The notes: a model not told the origin generated them from the sequence alone. A DNA stretch of 64,000 nucleotides from Nageia nagi (GCA_050084985.1 JBITNC010000001.1:161200001-161264000), one strand, 5' to 3'; numbered from the stretch's first letter, positions 20,497 to 32,700 are shown. A program made the numbers and translations.

Positions 20497-21922
20497 AGCC
20501 GTGCATACCTTATGCGTCCCTCCGGCAAGAGTGCCACCTTCACCACTGCCCAACAGTGGCCCCAAACTGACGCAACCCGGAGTATTCTGGAGGATATTTC
20601 ATTCAACCACCTTGCATTTGCTGAATATGTGTTTCATGACCGTAACATGCTTACAGCTTTGATGGAGAGGTGGGATCCAAATTCCAACACCTTTCACCTA
20701 CCCACTGGTGAGATTACAGTGACCCTAGAAGACATCTACAGGATTACAAGACTTCCTATTAGGGGGAAACTAGTGAACATGATTCCTGTTTCGAGCTTGG
20801 AACAGGCAGAGGTGTGGGCTACATGGCTGACGGGATCAGACGAAGTGAATCACAGGAAGAGAGGTGTGTCACTAGTAAAACATGTGCCAGAGGATCCTCC
20901 AGTACGGGGTGACCTGAGGATGAGGCTCCTTATTGCCTGCCTTCTAGATGCTATTGTATATCCAGACAAGAGCAGTGAGACCTTCCCAGTAGGTATGGTT
21001 CCTATTATTTAGGACATGGTTATACACAGACAGCGATATGCATGGTGCCCCGTAATACTGGCACAACTTTATCATGACCTCCACAGCTTTGTAGAGGTGG
21101 AGAGAAAGGGTAGACAAGTGGCTCATTCTATGATTCTACAGGTATGGGCATATGATCACATCGTCATCTCTAGACCGACGATGTTGCCCCTAGACCAGCC
21201 AGATGATGTACCCACCTGGCAACGATGGGCTACGATAGAGGTACCAGCATTCCCTAGTAGGGACCTAGAGGGATGGCGGGTACAATTTGACCTACTACAG
21301 GAGTCGCAGATATACTGGCGTCCCTATCGGGGAGGTGTACCAGAGTGGGAGGAGGATATACAGGAGATGGTATGGGTGAGACACCCTACATACCTACAGG
21401 CATGTAGGGCACTAGTGGAGCCGTACAGACCAGAGTGAGTACTCTGTTAGTTCAGCTTCCGACAGGGTATACCGGATGACTGCAGAATCATGGTGCGCTA
21501 CTATCACAGTAGGCACCTCCCGGAGGATTATGAGCCAGTACCTGACTAGGATTCAGGTTGGGAGTCCCCCAGCGAGGACTCCGACTATGAGGTAGATGAT
21601 GACATAGATAGCCCTGATCACATAGAGGAGTACCTAGACTGGTGGAGGACACGCCGTCCTCACCACATAGGCATACATGCTACTGACATAGGTGACGATG
21701 CATGGGAGGATGAGGACACGGGAGACACAGAGACTGGATGGGACACTCCCTTCACCATGGGAGGATGGGGAGGAGAGGATAGTTCTACATATGCCCGTGA
21801 CACGTCTCTAGATGCAGGTCACGACGATAATGAGGAGATCGATCCTGATCAGGATGAGTACGAACCTCAATATAAGACGGAGTCAGACTGGGAGGATGAA
21901 GGCTACGATGAGGATGATGATG

Positions 21923-22011
21923 GTAACCTACTTTCTCTACTACTTTGCTTTGACTTTCTATTTTTCATGATATGCAAGGAACTAATATGATATGTTTATA
22001 CTATGCCACAG
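21923..22011 (+). other. Intron 2 of the element C PMD gene
   Basis: GTAACC...CCACAG, 89 bp and T-rich, joining the acidic linker to the coiled-coil exon in phase 1. Confidence 0.65.
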
Positions 22012-22301
22012 ATCCTGAGGTTGTGATGGCAAAACTACGTGGTCAAATTGGTCACAAGGATGAGGAGATTAGAGACCTACAGAGTCATCTACGATTTAGC
22101 GGAGGGGATTATACCGGTATCTATCAGGACCTACAGGTAGCAAATAAGGAGATCAAGACCCTCTATGAGTAGCTTCGCCAGGCCGAGAGACAGATCAGCG
22201 AGGAGAAGGCCCGAGCGGAGAAATATAAGGCACGGTGCGGGGGTGGCACATCTAGCAGGGCTACTAGCTCTAGTGTAGGGGGTGGGGGGTCTAGATTCTA
22301 A

Positions 22302-22690
22302 ATCACTCTATGTAATCTCATCCAGTTTGCATTTGTAAAAAAACATTTTGACCATGATATAAAACACAAAATTTGGTACCTGATTTGTTCTTTATGCATG
22401 TACTTGTGATATGTGAATTTGATGTTCTGTGATCCTTGAGAACGAACACCAACGATACGACGTGAAATTCTGATCCTTCATGTTGCGAACGTACTTGGAA
22501 TCTTTCGCTTTCCTCTGTTTTTCTTCTAAAAGAGGACCATCGGTGGTCCTATTATCACGAAATACAACACCGACGCTCCTGTTATAACATCATAAATCTT
22601 CCCAATCTCCTGACCATGACGTCTGTTAATGCCCTGAACCAACTGCGTGTTCCTCTCCCCTTTTTTTTTTTTATATATATATATTTTGAT
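22302..22690. other. Spacer between PMD and gag 3' ends, element C
   Basis: The two genes converge here. The spacer holds GGACCATCGGTGGTCC at 22534-22549, a further caccgacgctcc word and a T/TA-rich run (22661-22684). Pol would be expected here and is absent. Confidence 0.65.
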
Positions 22691-23908
22691 CTACCAAATA
22701 ATGCCTCCAGAGGGCCTAGAGCTCCCCCCGGTGTCAACCTTGCAAGCATCTTCAAGAAAGATCATATTGATATGCTGTTCTTCTCCTGTATCTTTAACCT
22801 TTTCTGGACATACATAGCATCCATCTTCTATGAGCTTCTGTATTCTATCCCTAAGATTTCCACATCCATTTGTAGCATGGCCTTTAGTTTGATGATATTC
22901 ACAATATCTATCTTCCTTATACCAATGGGGTTTTTCTACTGTTGGATCTTCCTCACGCTTCGGTAAAGGTTGTAATAACCCTTTTTCCATAAGGTCTTTT
23001 AGGATGTGCCTTGGGGGTATGGGGAATCTCACATATCTCTTTTCCTTCGTCTCACTTGTCTTTTCAGCTACATGGACAGCTTTCTCTTTCTTTGGCGATT
23101 GTAGTCTCTTGTCCTTTGCTTTTGCCTTTTCATTGTTACCATACTTTACAAGCCCTAGCTTCACAAGGACTTTTTCTTTCTCTAACAATTTATACGTCAT
23201 ATCGGAAAATGTGAGATGTGTATAATCAATAACATGTGATTGTAGGGGCAATATAATAGCTTCTTTAAAAATGTTATTTACCTCTTTTTCTGTTAACTTG
23301 GTCTTTACCTGCTGCCATGTCTTTTTAAACCTTACAACGAATTTATCCAGTTGCTCATCACTGTCCTGTTTAATAGCACATAAATCTGATAGCATAACCT
23401 CCTTCTTGATGTTATGCTTATATTGCTCCAGAAACAAATCACTGAATTCTGCAAATGATGTAATGGACCCTTCAGGTAAGCCATAGAACCATTCTCGTGC
23501 ATCTCCTTCCAAGCTCTGGGGGAAGAATTTAGCCTGCAATCTTTGGTCTGTACCAATTGTGAGTTCACATTCATCCTTAAATCCTTGTATATGTCTCCTT
23601 GGATCTCCTCCACCATTGAACTTACTGAATTTTGGCTTAATGTAATCGGCTGGGGGCATATGCCTATGAATGTCATCACATAAAGGACTACCGAATTCGA
23701 AAGACTCGTTAGGCGGAGCTGATCTCCTTGTCAATCTATCTATTTGCCTCTGCATACCTTCCATTGTGGCCTAAACATTACTATTGTCACCCTCAGCGCT
23801 ATGTTGCATTCCTCCGGATCCCTTCGGATCATCATGTCTAATTTCTACCAATAATTCATCCAAATCCCTTTTTGACAGACTACGCAAGAATAACTTGAGC
23901 TGTTCCAT
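22691..23908 (-). pseudogene. gag: Gag of element C
   Basis: The ATG at 23908 starts MEQLKLFLRSLSKRDLDELL. One TAG at 23771-23773, probably a former Gln codon, interrupts it; after that the frame is open for 357 residues from 23764. The Retrotrans_gag domain is clear: KPKFSKFNGGGDPRRHIQGF, AREWFYGLPEGSITSFAEF and FVVRFKKTWQQVKTKL. A Lys/Glu-rich linker and a Cys/His cluster (CEYHQTKGHATNGCGNLRDR) near the C-terminus follow. It ends at a stop after GGSSRPSGGIIW, with no protease following. It forms the particle shell. A single point change separates it from a full 405-residue protein. Confidence 0.88.
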
Positions 23909-23979
23909 AACTAAGACACTCACAAAATAGATGTTAATTTGAACTAAAACCTTTAGGGTTTTAGTGTAATGATGTGTAG

Positions 23980-23997
23980 TTCACGTCGGGTTCACCA
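23980..23997 (-). other. Primer-binding site of element C
   Basis: On the minus strand TGGTGAACCCGACGTGAA starts two bases after the LTR end. I have not assigned the tRNA. Confidence 0.7.
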
Positions 23998-23999
23998 AA

Positions 24000-24875
24000 T
24001 GTTTACAAATAAAATTGAGAGTGCAAAGAAGTAAATAGGCAACTATCTACAAACTCAATATTATCTGTATTCTAGCTACGGGTAGCAATTTATTCTAGAT
24101 AACAATAAACAACATATAACAATTCAAAAGTGTAAATGTAACAACCAAGACTGTGATTTATGTACTAACCTCACGGAACATACCTGACAACGAAAGATGC
24201 TGAGATTGGTGATGTAGTGATGATAAGCTCCCTTTTCCACAACGTCGTGACCTGCAAGGATGTGAAAAGAGGACCGCGGGCGGTCCGTTTCAGTGGTATA
24301 AGAGCGTCGGCGGTGTTCTTCCGTTCACAAAGGAGCACCGACGGCCTTATTTTGATAGCTTTGACCTCTCAGTTAGGTCTAGATCTTCAGTATAGATATC
24401 TCAGATTGCAGTATAATATCAGAATTGATCGTAGATGTCAGGAGAGCTCGCGCAAGGAAAGCACACAAACCACAGCCTTGTAGGCGGTACCAAGAGATAC
24501 CTTAGGGGGTAGCCACTTACAAGACCATACGCGGGATCATGTGTATCCTTGTTGTTGTGGACTTACTATTAGATCCCTTATTTATATAGATATAGGTAAT
24601 ACCGCCCATAGGTCGGCGTGCATCCACATAAATAAGGTTAATTCACAAGATTTAAGATAAATACATCAATAAACAAGATAATTCATGCAATACTCAAGGT
24701 AAACCATGCAATATTCAAGATAACCCATGCAATATTCAAGATAAACCATGCAATATTCATATTCAAGCCAAACATTGATATTATCACTTTAATCCATTCA
24801 AGACATATAGTTAGGCCAAACATATTTCATTAATTTATTGATTTAAAAACATAAAATCATTTTTATGTGTTAACA
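24000..24875 (-). repeat. LTR of element C (its 5' LTR)
   Basis: 876 bp, the pair of 16716-17592. A minus-strand TATATAAATAA box lies at 24578-24588. It holds GGACCGCGGGCGGTCC at 24271-24286, a perfect 6-bp-arm inverted repeat. Confidence 0.96.
24578..24588 (-). promoter_or_regulatory. TATA box in the 5' LTR of element C
   Basis: Minus-strand TATATAAATAA in the transcribing LTR, oriented toward gag. Confidence 0.55.
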
Positions 24876-24880
24876 ATAAT
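24876..24880. repeat. Target-site duplication of element C, right copy
   Basis: The sequence ataat directly follows the LTR and equals 16711-16715. Confidence 0.93.
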
Positions 24881-25360
24881 CAATAATTATTTGTCCTTTT
24901 ATTGACTTTTGTCCAATAAAATGTAAATCAAATTCAGTTAAATGCATTATCCACTTTGTAGTTCTTGAATTTTGATATGTTTTATTCATAATATATTTCA
25001 ACGGATCCATTTTAGAGATGACGTATGTTGTATGATTTAGCATATAATGTTGGAGTTTTTTAGTAGCAAAAATGATAGCAAGACATAATTTTTCCAAATA
25101 TATGTACTTAATCTCGTAGCTCACTAGGGTTCTACTCAAATAATATATAGCTTGCTCTTTATTATGTTCATTCTTTTGGGCAAGCATTATTCCTAAAGCA
25201 TTTTCAGTAGCAGAGATGTATAACAAAAAGGGTACATCTTTTCTTGGTGGACTTAAGATAGGAGGCAATAATAAATATCTTTTAATTTCATCGAATGCAT
25301 CTTGTTGCTCTTTGCCCCAATGATATTCTACTCCCTTTTTTAATAATTTCATAAATGTTT
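24881..25360 (-). pseudogene. First RNase H of element B
   Basis: Minus-strand frame 25352-24881 reads LLKKGVEYHWGKEQQDAFDE, PFLLYISATENALGIMLAQ, IYYLSRTLVSYEIKYIYLEK and WIMHLTEFDLHFIGQKSIKG. It is the Ty3/gypsy RNase H that follows RT. The usual Asp in LYISAT (normally LYLxxS/D) is changed, as in many Tat elements, where the second RNase H may take over. It is cut at its end by element C. Confidence 0.9.
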
Positions 25361-25379
25361 TACATTTATCAGAAAGTTG

Positions 25380-26230
25380 AGCTATAAACCTTCTAATGGC
25401 TTGTAACTTACCCCATAAACTTTGTAATTGTTTAGATTTGCAGGAGGTGGCAAGTCTACTACCGCCTTCACTTTACTAGGATCTATTTCAATTCTTTGTT
25501 GAGACACAATAAATCCTAATAATTTTCTTGAAGTTACACCAAAGACACATTTTTTGGATTTAATCTTACTTTATGTTCCAATAATCTATCCAAGACTTTA
25601 ATCAAATCTTTTCCATGATCTACTCGATATTTAGATCTAACCAACAAATCATCGACATAATCTTCTACTATGTCGTGCATATAGTCATGGAATATGTAAG
25701 TCATAGCCCTTTGATAAGTTGCCCCGGCGTTCTTCAATCCAAAAGGCATAACTTTATAACAAAAGGTACCCTAAGGAGTTATAAAGGTTGTTTTATGTTG
25801 ATCCTCGATAGCTATTTTTATTTGATTATAACCAGAAAACCCATCCATTAATGATAACATATCATGTCCTGCTGTCGAATCTACCAAACTATCAATGCTA
25901 GGTAGAGGGAAATCATCTTTAGGACAAGCTTTGTTAAGATCCTAAAAATCTGTGCATATTCTTATTTTTCCACTTGGTTTTTTCACAGGTACCATATTGG
26001 ATATCCAATATGAGTAGTCTATAGGTTGTATGAATTTAGCTTCTAATAATTTTTGGAGTTCTTCTTTTACCATTAAAGCTATAGTGGGATGCATTTTATG
26101 TAATTTCTGTTTAACCAGTTTAGCATTAGGCTTTAAGGCTAAATTATGTACTACTAACTTGGGATCTATTCCAGGCATATCTACGTATGACCATGCAAAT
26201 ACCTTTTCTCATTCTTTTAATAAGGTTATA
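25380..26230 (-). pseudogene. Reverse transcriptase of element B
   Basis: The order on the minus strand is MHPTIALMVKEELQKLLEAK, FIQPIDYSYWISNMVPVKK, PSGKIRICTDF, then MPFGLKNAGATYQRAMTYIF and DIVEDYVDDLLVRSK. YVDD is the catalytic core. It copies the RNA into cDNA. Stops and small frame breaks near 25450, 25770 and 25940 inactivate it. Confidence 0.92.
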
Positions 26231-27447
26231 ATTTCTTCTTGCTCATTTTCCGTGAGGTTTTCTCCTAATTGAATAATTTTAGGATTTTGAGGATCATTAC
26301 TAATATTTATTTCTAAGACTTTTTCAGTAAGCATATGCGACCCTTCTTCTAATTGATTTGGTACCGGTATCCAGCCATTATCGTTAACACCATATTCTTC
26401 ATCGTATTCTTGAGTTTGTTCATTCATGCATACTTGATTTTCATAGGAACCAAATATGTGATCTATGTTTTTGAACTCATGTATAGAGGGATTGGATGAT
26501 ATAAGAGAAAAATCAGCAATTGCTTCATCTGTAGAAGTATTGGCTATTGTTTTAATTAAATTTTAATTTTCATTAACTTCATCTATTTGTTCATTATTTT
26601 GATCTTCAATGTCATTCTCTTTTATTGTAACCATATTTATCAATGGTATATCTAAATATAGACTGATTGATGATTCAGCATTTATATTTACTTTTTCTTA
26701 TATATCACTTGGTAAGCATGAGTGATTCCAGGATGGCTCAATATTATTGATAAAGAGTGTTTCAACACCCTCTAAGACATCCATTTCACTTAGTTGTTCT
26801 TCTCTTATATGAACAATTTCTTGTACTATGGATTCTTTCTCTAAAATTTCTTCATTATAATCCAAATTCTCTTCTCCTAAATTTTCCAATTTAGTAAGAT
26901 TTTTACATTTATTTTGATAACCTAATCCACTTTTATCAGTGGGATCTTAATATTGTAATTCAATTATCTCTCGTGGACCCTATTCATATCGACCCAATCC
27001 TCGTCCTTGCCAATTACATTTGTTGAAATAGTTTAAGACAAATGCTCTTGAACATGGCGATAAATATTTCATATCATTATCAAAATTTCCTTCATATGTT
27101 TGATTGGGTATTGTTGACATAGGATCTACTATCCTCGCATAAATGAACAATGTATGATTAGGTATTTCTCCTAAAGGTACTATTTGTCCAATCACACTAG
27201 GTGATTCAGATAATTTACCCACTTCTTGTGACGAAGGTATATTAAATACCACATCATCTACGTCATATTCTCCCATCCCTAAATCCCTTAATTTAACTTT
27301 TACTGGATATCCGTAAGAAAAGTCATTATTAGATGTAGTATTTACTTGTTTTGATGAAGAAGCTCCATACTTTTCGTCCAAAGCTTTAGCAACCTTTTCC
27401 CAAGTATCTTTATCTTGTATAACTATATCACCTTTTCCTTTTATGAC
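26231..27447 (-). pseudogene. Protease-RT linker with G-patch, element B
   Basis: The minus-strand frames carry acidic, poorly conserved sequence. One clear element is CNWQGRGLGRYE (about 27015-26980), the start of a G-patch-like Gly-rich motif, an RNA-binding motif seen here in Tat/Ogre elements. Upstream it has PSVIGQIVPLGEIPNHTLFI. Several stops break it. Confidence 0.6.
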
Positions 27448-28100
27448 TTAAGATTGATCTATACTTTTATTCATTAATATAGTTGATAAGTTAGGAGACG
27501 GTAAGGTCACTTTATTCAGATCAAAAATCAAATTACAATGTGAGTAAGGATCTGGATCTTTAAACACACAATGAACTTTATCTTTGTAGATGTATTTTAG
27601 ACATCCATGGTAAGTTGATGGAACACATTGCATTTCTCTAATCCATGGACATCCTAAAAGAATGTTGTATTGTATAATATTTCCTTCAATTATATGTAAT
27701 AAAGTTTGAACAGTTTTAGCCCCTACTATAATTGACAGCACTATTGATCCCAAAGTTGAACACACTACATCATTAAATGCCCTAATTTGTAAAGAAGGAG
27801 CTAAGATAAGCAAATTTGGTAAATTCAAATTTTTGTACGCAGCATCTGAAATTATATTTATAGCTGAACCTTCATCTATTAGAATTCTTTTAAATAATTT
27901 CCCATCTACTTTACCTATTATATGTAAAGGTGGATCAAGTCCACCTGGTCCATCGTTATTTAATTTCTCTTGTTCGTAAAAGGTGATGCTAGGTTGTTGA
28001 GATATCTTCAAACTTTCAACTATTGAAGTAAAATTATCAGGGTTACTAATATCCACTTGAATTTCTTGTAGAATTTGATTCATAGCCTCTCTATAACTTT
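27448..28100 (-). pseudogene. Aspartic protease of element B
   Basis: The minus strand reads PLHIIGKVDGKLFKRILIDE then GSAINIISDAAYKNLNL, with the catalytic Asp in LIDEGS. It continues IEGNIIQYNILLGCPWIREM to a Cys/His-containing tail. It cuts the Gag-Pol polyprotein. One frame of 211 residues is intact. Element E has the homologous region split by element F. Confidence 0.88.
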
Positions 28101-30880
28101 CAGACTATTGTAATAATTCCAATAAAGTCATCTTAACTGGAGACATTTTTAATTATCATTGAAGAGCACCTTTTACCGAAACTCTAGGTTGTTGTGGAGG
28201 AGGTATAGGTTGTACATTAATTGGGTTTGATATCAATTGATTTTTTCATGGATCATCCTGTTTATTTTGATATTGTTGTGCTCTTGTAGCTATACCAATC
28301 ATATGTATTGAATCATCTATAGTCCCTATAAATGGTGTATCCTTATTATTCCATGTACAGTTCATTTGGTTTGGGATGGTTGCTACATTGTTAGCCTGAT
28401 GTGAAGGTAAGGGGTTTTGATATATCCCTAAATTTTGATTCGAAGGCACAACAGGATTATCCACATCTATTTTACAACTATCTATCAAGTCTTGAATTTT
28501 ATGTTGTAAAGTTTGACATCTATTTGTATTATGTCCTTTTTGTCTATGATAAGCATAAAATTCATTTTCTTTATACCATTTACTTCCTTAGCATTAGGAT
28601 TTTTAGGTTTTATATCAGGTAATCTAATCATACCATTATCACATAGTTTTTTAAGTATTTCAGATAATGGTTTTGATAATGGAGTAAAATTTCTTTTAGG
28701 CTTAGGTTCAACATTTTCTTCAATTTTTGCAGCTTGATTAGAGTCTTCTATCATATCTATTTGATTATTCTATGGTTGTTTAGTACTGTTTTCATGTTGA
28801 TTACCCTTTTTGTATTCTTTTTTCTTAAGCTTTAGTTCTCCATCTTGAATTTTAACTCTTTCTATAACTACTACTTGAGCAATAGCTTCTTCAAAAGTTT
28901 TATGTTGTTGAATTTGGAGAACACTAGCTATTGGTCTTAGACAACTTTGACTAAATAATTTAACCAATTCCTCCTGTGGTATTGTAGAAGGCATACTAGT
29001 GAGTATAGCATGCCATCTTGAGACGTAATCTTGTATGGTTTCATTAGGAAATTGTTGCAATCTTGTAAGATCAGTAATTGAAGCTCTTTCTTTAATATTG
29101 ATCCTAAAATGTTCAAGAAATTAATTAGCCAATTGTTCAAACGTATATAAACTATGCATAGGTAAACTATTATACCAATCCAAAGCTTGACTTGCGAGTG
29201 TCATAGGAAATATACGTAACATTAATGAGTCATCATTGGCTATCTGATAACTAGAAAATGTAAACTTTCTCAAATGTTCTTTGGGGTCTTCTCTTCCTTT
29301 AAATGATTCTATCTTAGGGAATTCAAACCTATATGTTCATTGCAAATATTCTTGTAATTCAACTTTTGAAGTCCTTGAATATTCATTTCTCAATTTATAA
29401 AGTCCTTCATAAAGTCTTCTAATTCTTTATCAGTTCTATGACCTTGAGTGTGTCTATGATGTCTTCGAGTATTCGGATCCTTTTCAAAAATTGATCTTGA
29501 AGTATAAGACTCATGGTCAGAAGGAAACTCCGATGATGGTGGAGGCAATATTTTAAGAGGTGAATGTCATCATGGAATAGGTATTCTAGGAGGTCTTTGA
29601 GATATACCTTTTCCGTATAGATCTTTTCCTTTGTAATCAGGTTGTCTTATTTGATTTTGAGTTTGTTCCACCCAACTTTTAATAGAATCTTGCTTTTGTT
29701 TATCATATAATTTTTGCAATTCTAGTTCCTTATCCATCTCCTTTTGTAGTAAAATGGCTGTCTCTCTATCCATCGCTTCCTATTTATCTAAGTAAGGATC
29801 TCGATATCTTTGTATTTGAATCCCTTCAGAAGTTTTTAGTTTCAAATTCTTTATTTTTTGATATTCATCCCACTATCTTTGTTTTTCTTTCTCCATACAT
29901 AGATATTGTTCCCTTTTTATTTTTTCATTCTCTAATTCTTTAAGTTGTAATTCCTGTAAGCAAAGTTGAATCTCATGCTCTTTATGAAGTCTTTTCTTTT
30001 CTTGTTCCAGGAATTCATTTCTTTCTTTGTTGGCTTGTTCTTGTTCTATGAATTTCCTTTTATCTCTAAAAAGTTTGTCTTCCATTTCTTTTATTTTATC
30101 TTCTTGTTCTTGAATCTTAATGAATTCGTCAACTTCCTTTAAAAGATGTTGCATCTCTGCGGCCTTTTTAATACCATCAGCATGTGTTTCCATGAATCTT
30201 TGATTGACTTTTGTTTTACATAATTATCATTCTTCTAGTTCTTCATAAGAAGGTATCTCTTCTATTTTGTACTTGGATGACCTTCTATGCAATCCTCCCT
30301 TTAAAGAGTAAGATTTTTCCATTTGTTTTATTGAGGGAGCTCTTTGATATAAATTACTCGTAGGTATTGATATTTCATTTTTTCCTAATTCGAGAGATCT
30401 ATGAGAAAAGGAAGTTCCCTCTTTTTGGATTAAAGAGCTAACCTTTCAACCGTATGATAATAGATGAATGACTCTATCATATTTAACTTTATAAGGCTCA
30501 GTCTCCGGTATCGCTATGGTCTCAGCCTGAGATCTATCCTTGTTTATTTCTAAGTTATCATGTCTAAAACTAGAAGACATTCTAGGAATATTCCTATGAC
30601 TAGCTAGGTGATGATGAATTTCAATTAACTCTTCATCTAACTCTTGCATTCTAGTCTTAGTAGTAATATCTTCTATACTTTGTCTTTGCAACCTAGATTG
30701 ATCATAACCCCAATCTAAATCTTTACTTCCATAACGAACTACCTATGAATTGGATTCATCTAAAGGAGGTGGCCTCCTAACTAGATACTCTATCAAATCC
30801 ATATTATTTGAATCTATTTCCTGTATTTCAAATGGGTGTTCTCACATTTTCTTAGCGATCATACCTCTAGTTTGAACCAT
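28101..30880 (-). pseudogene. gag: Gag of element B
   Basis: The ATG at 30880 (MVQTRGMIAKKM) is followed by stops TGA and TAG in the same frame, then readable segments 30691-30446, 30193-29873 (a long Lys/Glu/Gln coiled coil: EFIKIQEQEDKIKEMEDKLF), 29773-29570 and 29060-28770 (NETIQDYVSRWHAILTSMP, LVKLFSQSCLRPIASVLQ, the Retrotrans_gag end). It then has LSEILKKLCDNGMIRLP and a degraded YHRQKGHNTNRC cluster. It is larger than usual for a gypsy gag because of the coiled-coil part. It has many stops and frameshifts. Confidence 0.8.
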
Positions 30881-32700
30881 ATTTAGATATCATAAACAAG
30901 CATCATCAAAAGAAACTTTATTTTTATCTTTTATATTACATTTTTGAGAAAACAATTTAATGCACAAATAGCCTATATGCAAATCTACTTTTAACGATGT
31001 GATTATCTTCTTTAAAATTTTCACATATTTTTAATATCTAAGTTAAATGAACGATATGGGTTGTTTATTTTAATCTTTTTAATTTTCCTAATTTGTTTTG
31101 ACTAGTCAAGTGTTAAACAAGGTAGGTTGGGTAATTTTAATGTTTGCAAGTTTCTATGGCTTTTGGCTTGGTTCTAGATGAGTTTCCTTTTTTGACTCCT
31201 ACCTAAAGGAAAGTTACCTTGGTCATCACCTCCAAGTGTAACTGGCTCTATGGCTTCAAATGTGTTATGTCGGTGGTTACAAAGAAGTAAGAATTAACGG
31301 TTGGTAGTGACATCCAACTTGTTAATGTTCAATTATTCCTTTAAGGCCTTATGAAATGCATTTGAACAAGTAAAGTACATTTATGCACACTACCCTCCCA
31401 AACATTCACGTCCATTTATTTATCTTATCTTAATGTGATGCAATCAAAGTTTATTTTAAGTGAATCTTGACCTTAATAGACCCGTTGTTCTTTTTAATTA
31501 TAATGTGATTCATTATCCAACCTCTTAATGATGTTCATTAACTCCTTCTAGTTGTGGAAGTCTTATATGTGATACATTCCCTCTTTTTACTAGTCACATA
31601 TCTCTTCGACCTCCAATGGAGTGGTAAGAGAAGACTTAGTAAAAAGCCATTAAATGTGGATAAATTAATTAATTTAGGTTCAATTACTCCTCCAAGGGTC
31701 ACCTCCCTTTGACCTCCAATGGAGTGGTAAGGGTAGACCTCTTTAAGAGTGTTAATGTGAAGTATGTTTCCAAATAAAATGTGAATAAATTTTACCTCTT
31801 TCACTTAACTTATTTCTGATCACTTAGGATCGCTTGAAGTGCAAAAGTGAGAGCATACTTTGTTAAGTGAAAGTGCTTAGTGTATTCGAATCCCTCCAAT
31901 TCATTAACCTTTTAATATGATTTACGCTACCCAAAAACCTGATTTATTTTCCTTAAGGTTCATTCCAAATTAAATGTGATTCATTTACCCCTTCCAATTG
32001 TGGGAAGTATTATGTGTAGTAAATTACCTCCTCTTACTAGTAAGAGGCCATTATGTGTGGGTAAATTAGCCAAATTAATGATAATGTGAATGTGAAAGAA
32101 AAGAAAAATTAATTACTCCTTCTTATCCGGTCTATTCTAGTCACCTTAGATCACATGAAGTGCAAAGGGAGAGCATAAGTAGACAAGATAAAAAGTATTA
32201 AATGTGTACATACCCTTCACCCAAAACATGAAAGTAGATACATAACATTTTACATAACATAGAATAAATTAATAAAAAATGCATTTAATCTTTTTTACCC
32301 ATTCTTATATGCATTCTAGGCAAAGGAATCACATTCAAAAATATTCTTCCATTTTAACAATACATTATGCATTTTATTTTAATTTTTTTGAAATAACAAA
32401 AGAGGTAAAAATGACCTGGCTATGAGTCACTGGCGTTTAGATAGAGGTCACTGGTGTTTATTCTGAGTCACTGATGTTCGATCCAAATCACTAGCATTCA
32501 GTCTGGATTACTTTATAAAATGCTGATGTTCCTTCTGAGTCATCGATGTCTAATACCAATCATTGGCATTTCTGCAATAGATTTCTTGAAATGCATAGAA
32601 TGCAAAATTTGAAGTTAGTACTTGGAGAAATTCAAATAACCAGAAAATAGAAAGGTAAAATCATTTGAAAACAAAAAACCTCCCTATCAATAACGGAAGG
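30881..32700 (-). other. Long 5' leader of element B
   Basis: About 1.8 kb between the PBS and the gag ATG, with no gene. It includes repeated blocks with tgacctccaatggagtggta (about 31609 and 31709) and the motif cluster at 32426-32570. The leader of element E (49513-51335) carries similar blocks in the opposite orientation. Confidence 0.7.
32426..32570 (+). repeat. Cluster of 20-21-bp-spaced GTCACYGGYGTT motifs in the leader of element B
   Basis: Copies are at 32426 (gtcactggcgtt), 32447 (gtcactggtgtt), 32467 (gtcactgatgtt) and 32487 (atcactagcatt), then weaker ones near 32519, 32539 and 32558. The spacing of 20-21 bp is two helical turns. Confidence 0.75.

Larger units (their letters stand above)
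20042..22301 (+). pseudogene. Antisense plant mobile domain (PMD) gene of element C, three exons
   Basis: Inferred exons: 20042-20113 (MALPITHREG...), 20497-21922 and 22012-22301. The introns have GT...AG ends (20114-20496, phase 0; 21923-22011, phase 1), and the frame is kept across both, giving a 595-residue protein. Exon 2 carries the PMD core: TALMERWDPNSNTFHLPTGE, then ITVTLEDIYRITRLPIRGKL, then YAWCPVILAQLYHDL and ILQVWAYDHI. A long Asp/Glu-rich linker (about 21550-21922) and a C-terminal coiled-coil-like end (KDEEIRDLQSHL ... QAERQISEEKARAEKYKAR) follow. Only five premature stops break it: TAG 21010, TGA 21436, TAG 21448, TAG 21547 and TAG 22170; there is no frameshift. The natural stop is TAA at 22299. 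PMD proteins such as MAIN/MAIL1 act in the nucleus; the role in an element is unknown. Confidence 0.85.
16716..24875 (-). mobile_element. Element C: non-autonomous gag + antisense-PMD LTR retrotransposon
   Basis: LTRs at 16716-17592 and 24000-24875 (TGTTTAC...GTTAACA), target duplication ataat, PBS at 23980-23997 and PPT at 17593-17606 define a complete 8.16-kb element on the minus strand. It holds gag (minus), a three-exon PMD gene (plus) and three tandem-repeat arrays, but no protease, RT, RNase H or integrase. It must have depended on a relative. Element D, whose LTR end and PPT resemble those of C, may be from such a group. LTR identity is about 98%, so it is younger than its host B. Confidence 0.95.

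Noticed and set aside
22616-23679. Plus-strand and alternative minus-strand frames overlapping gag of element C
   Set aside because: Shadows of the real gag frame, with hydrophobic antisense composition.
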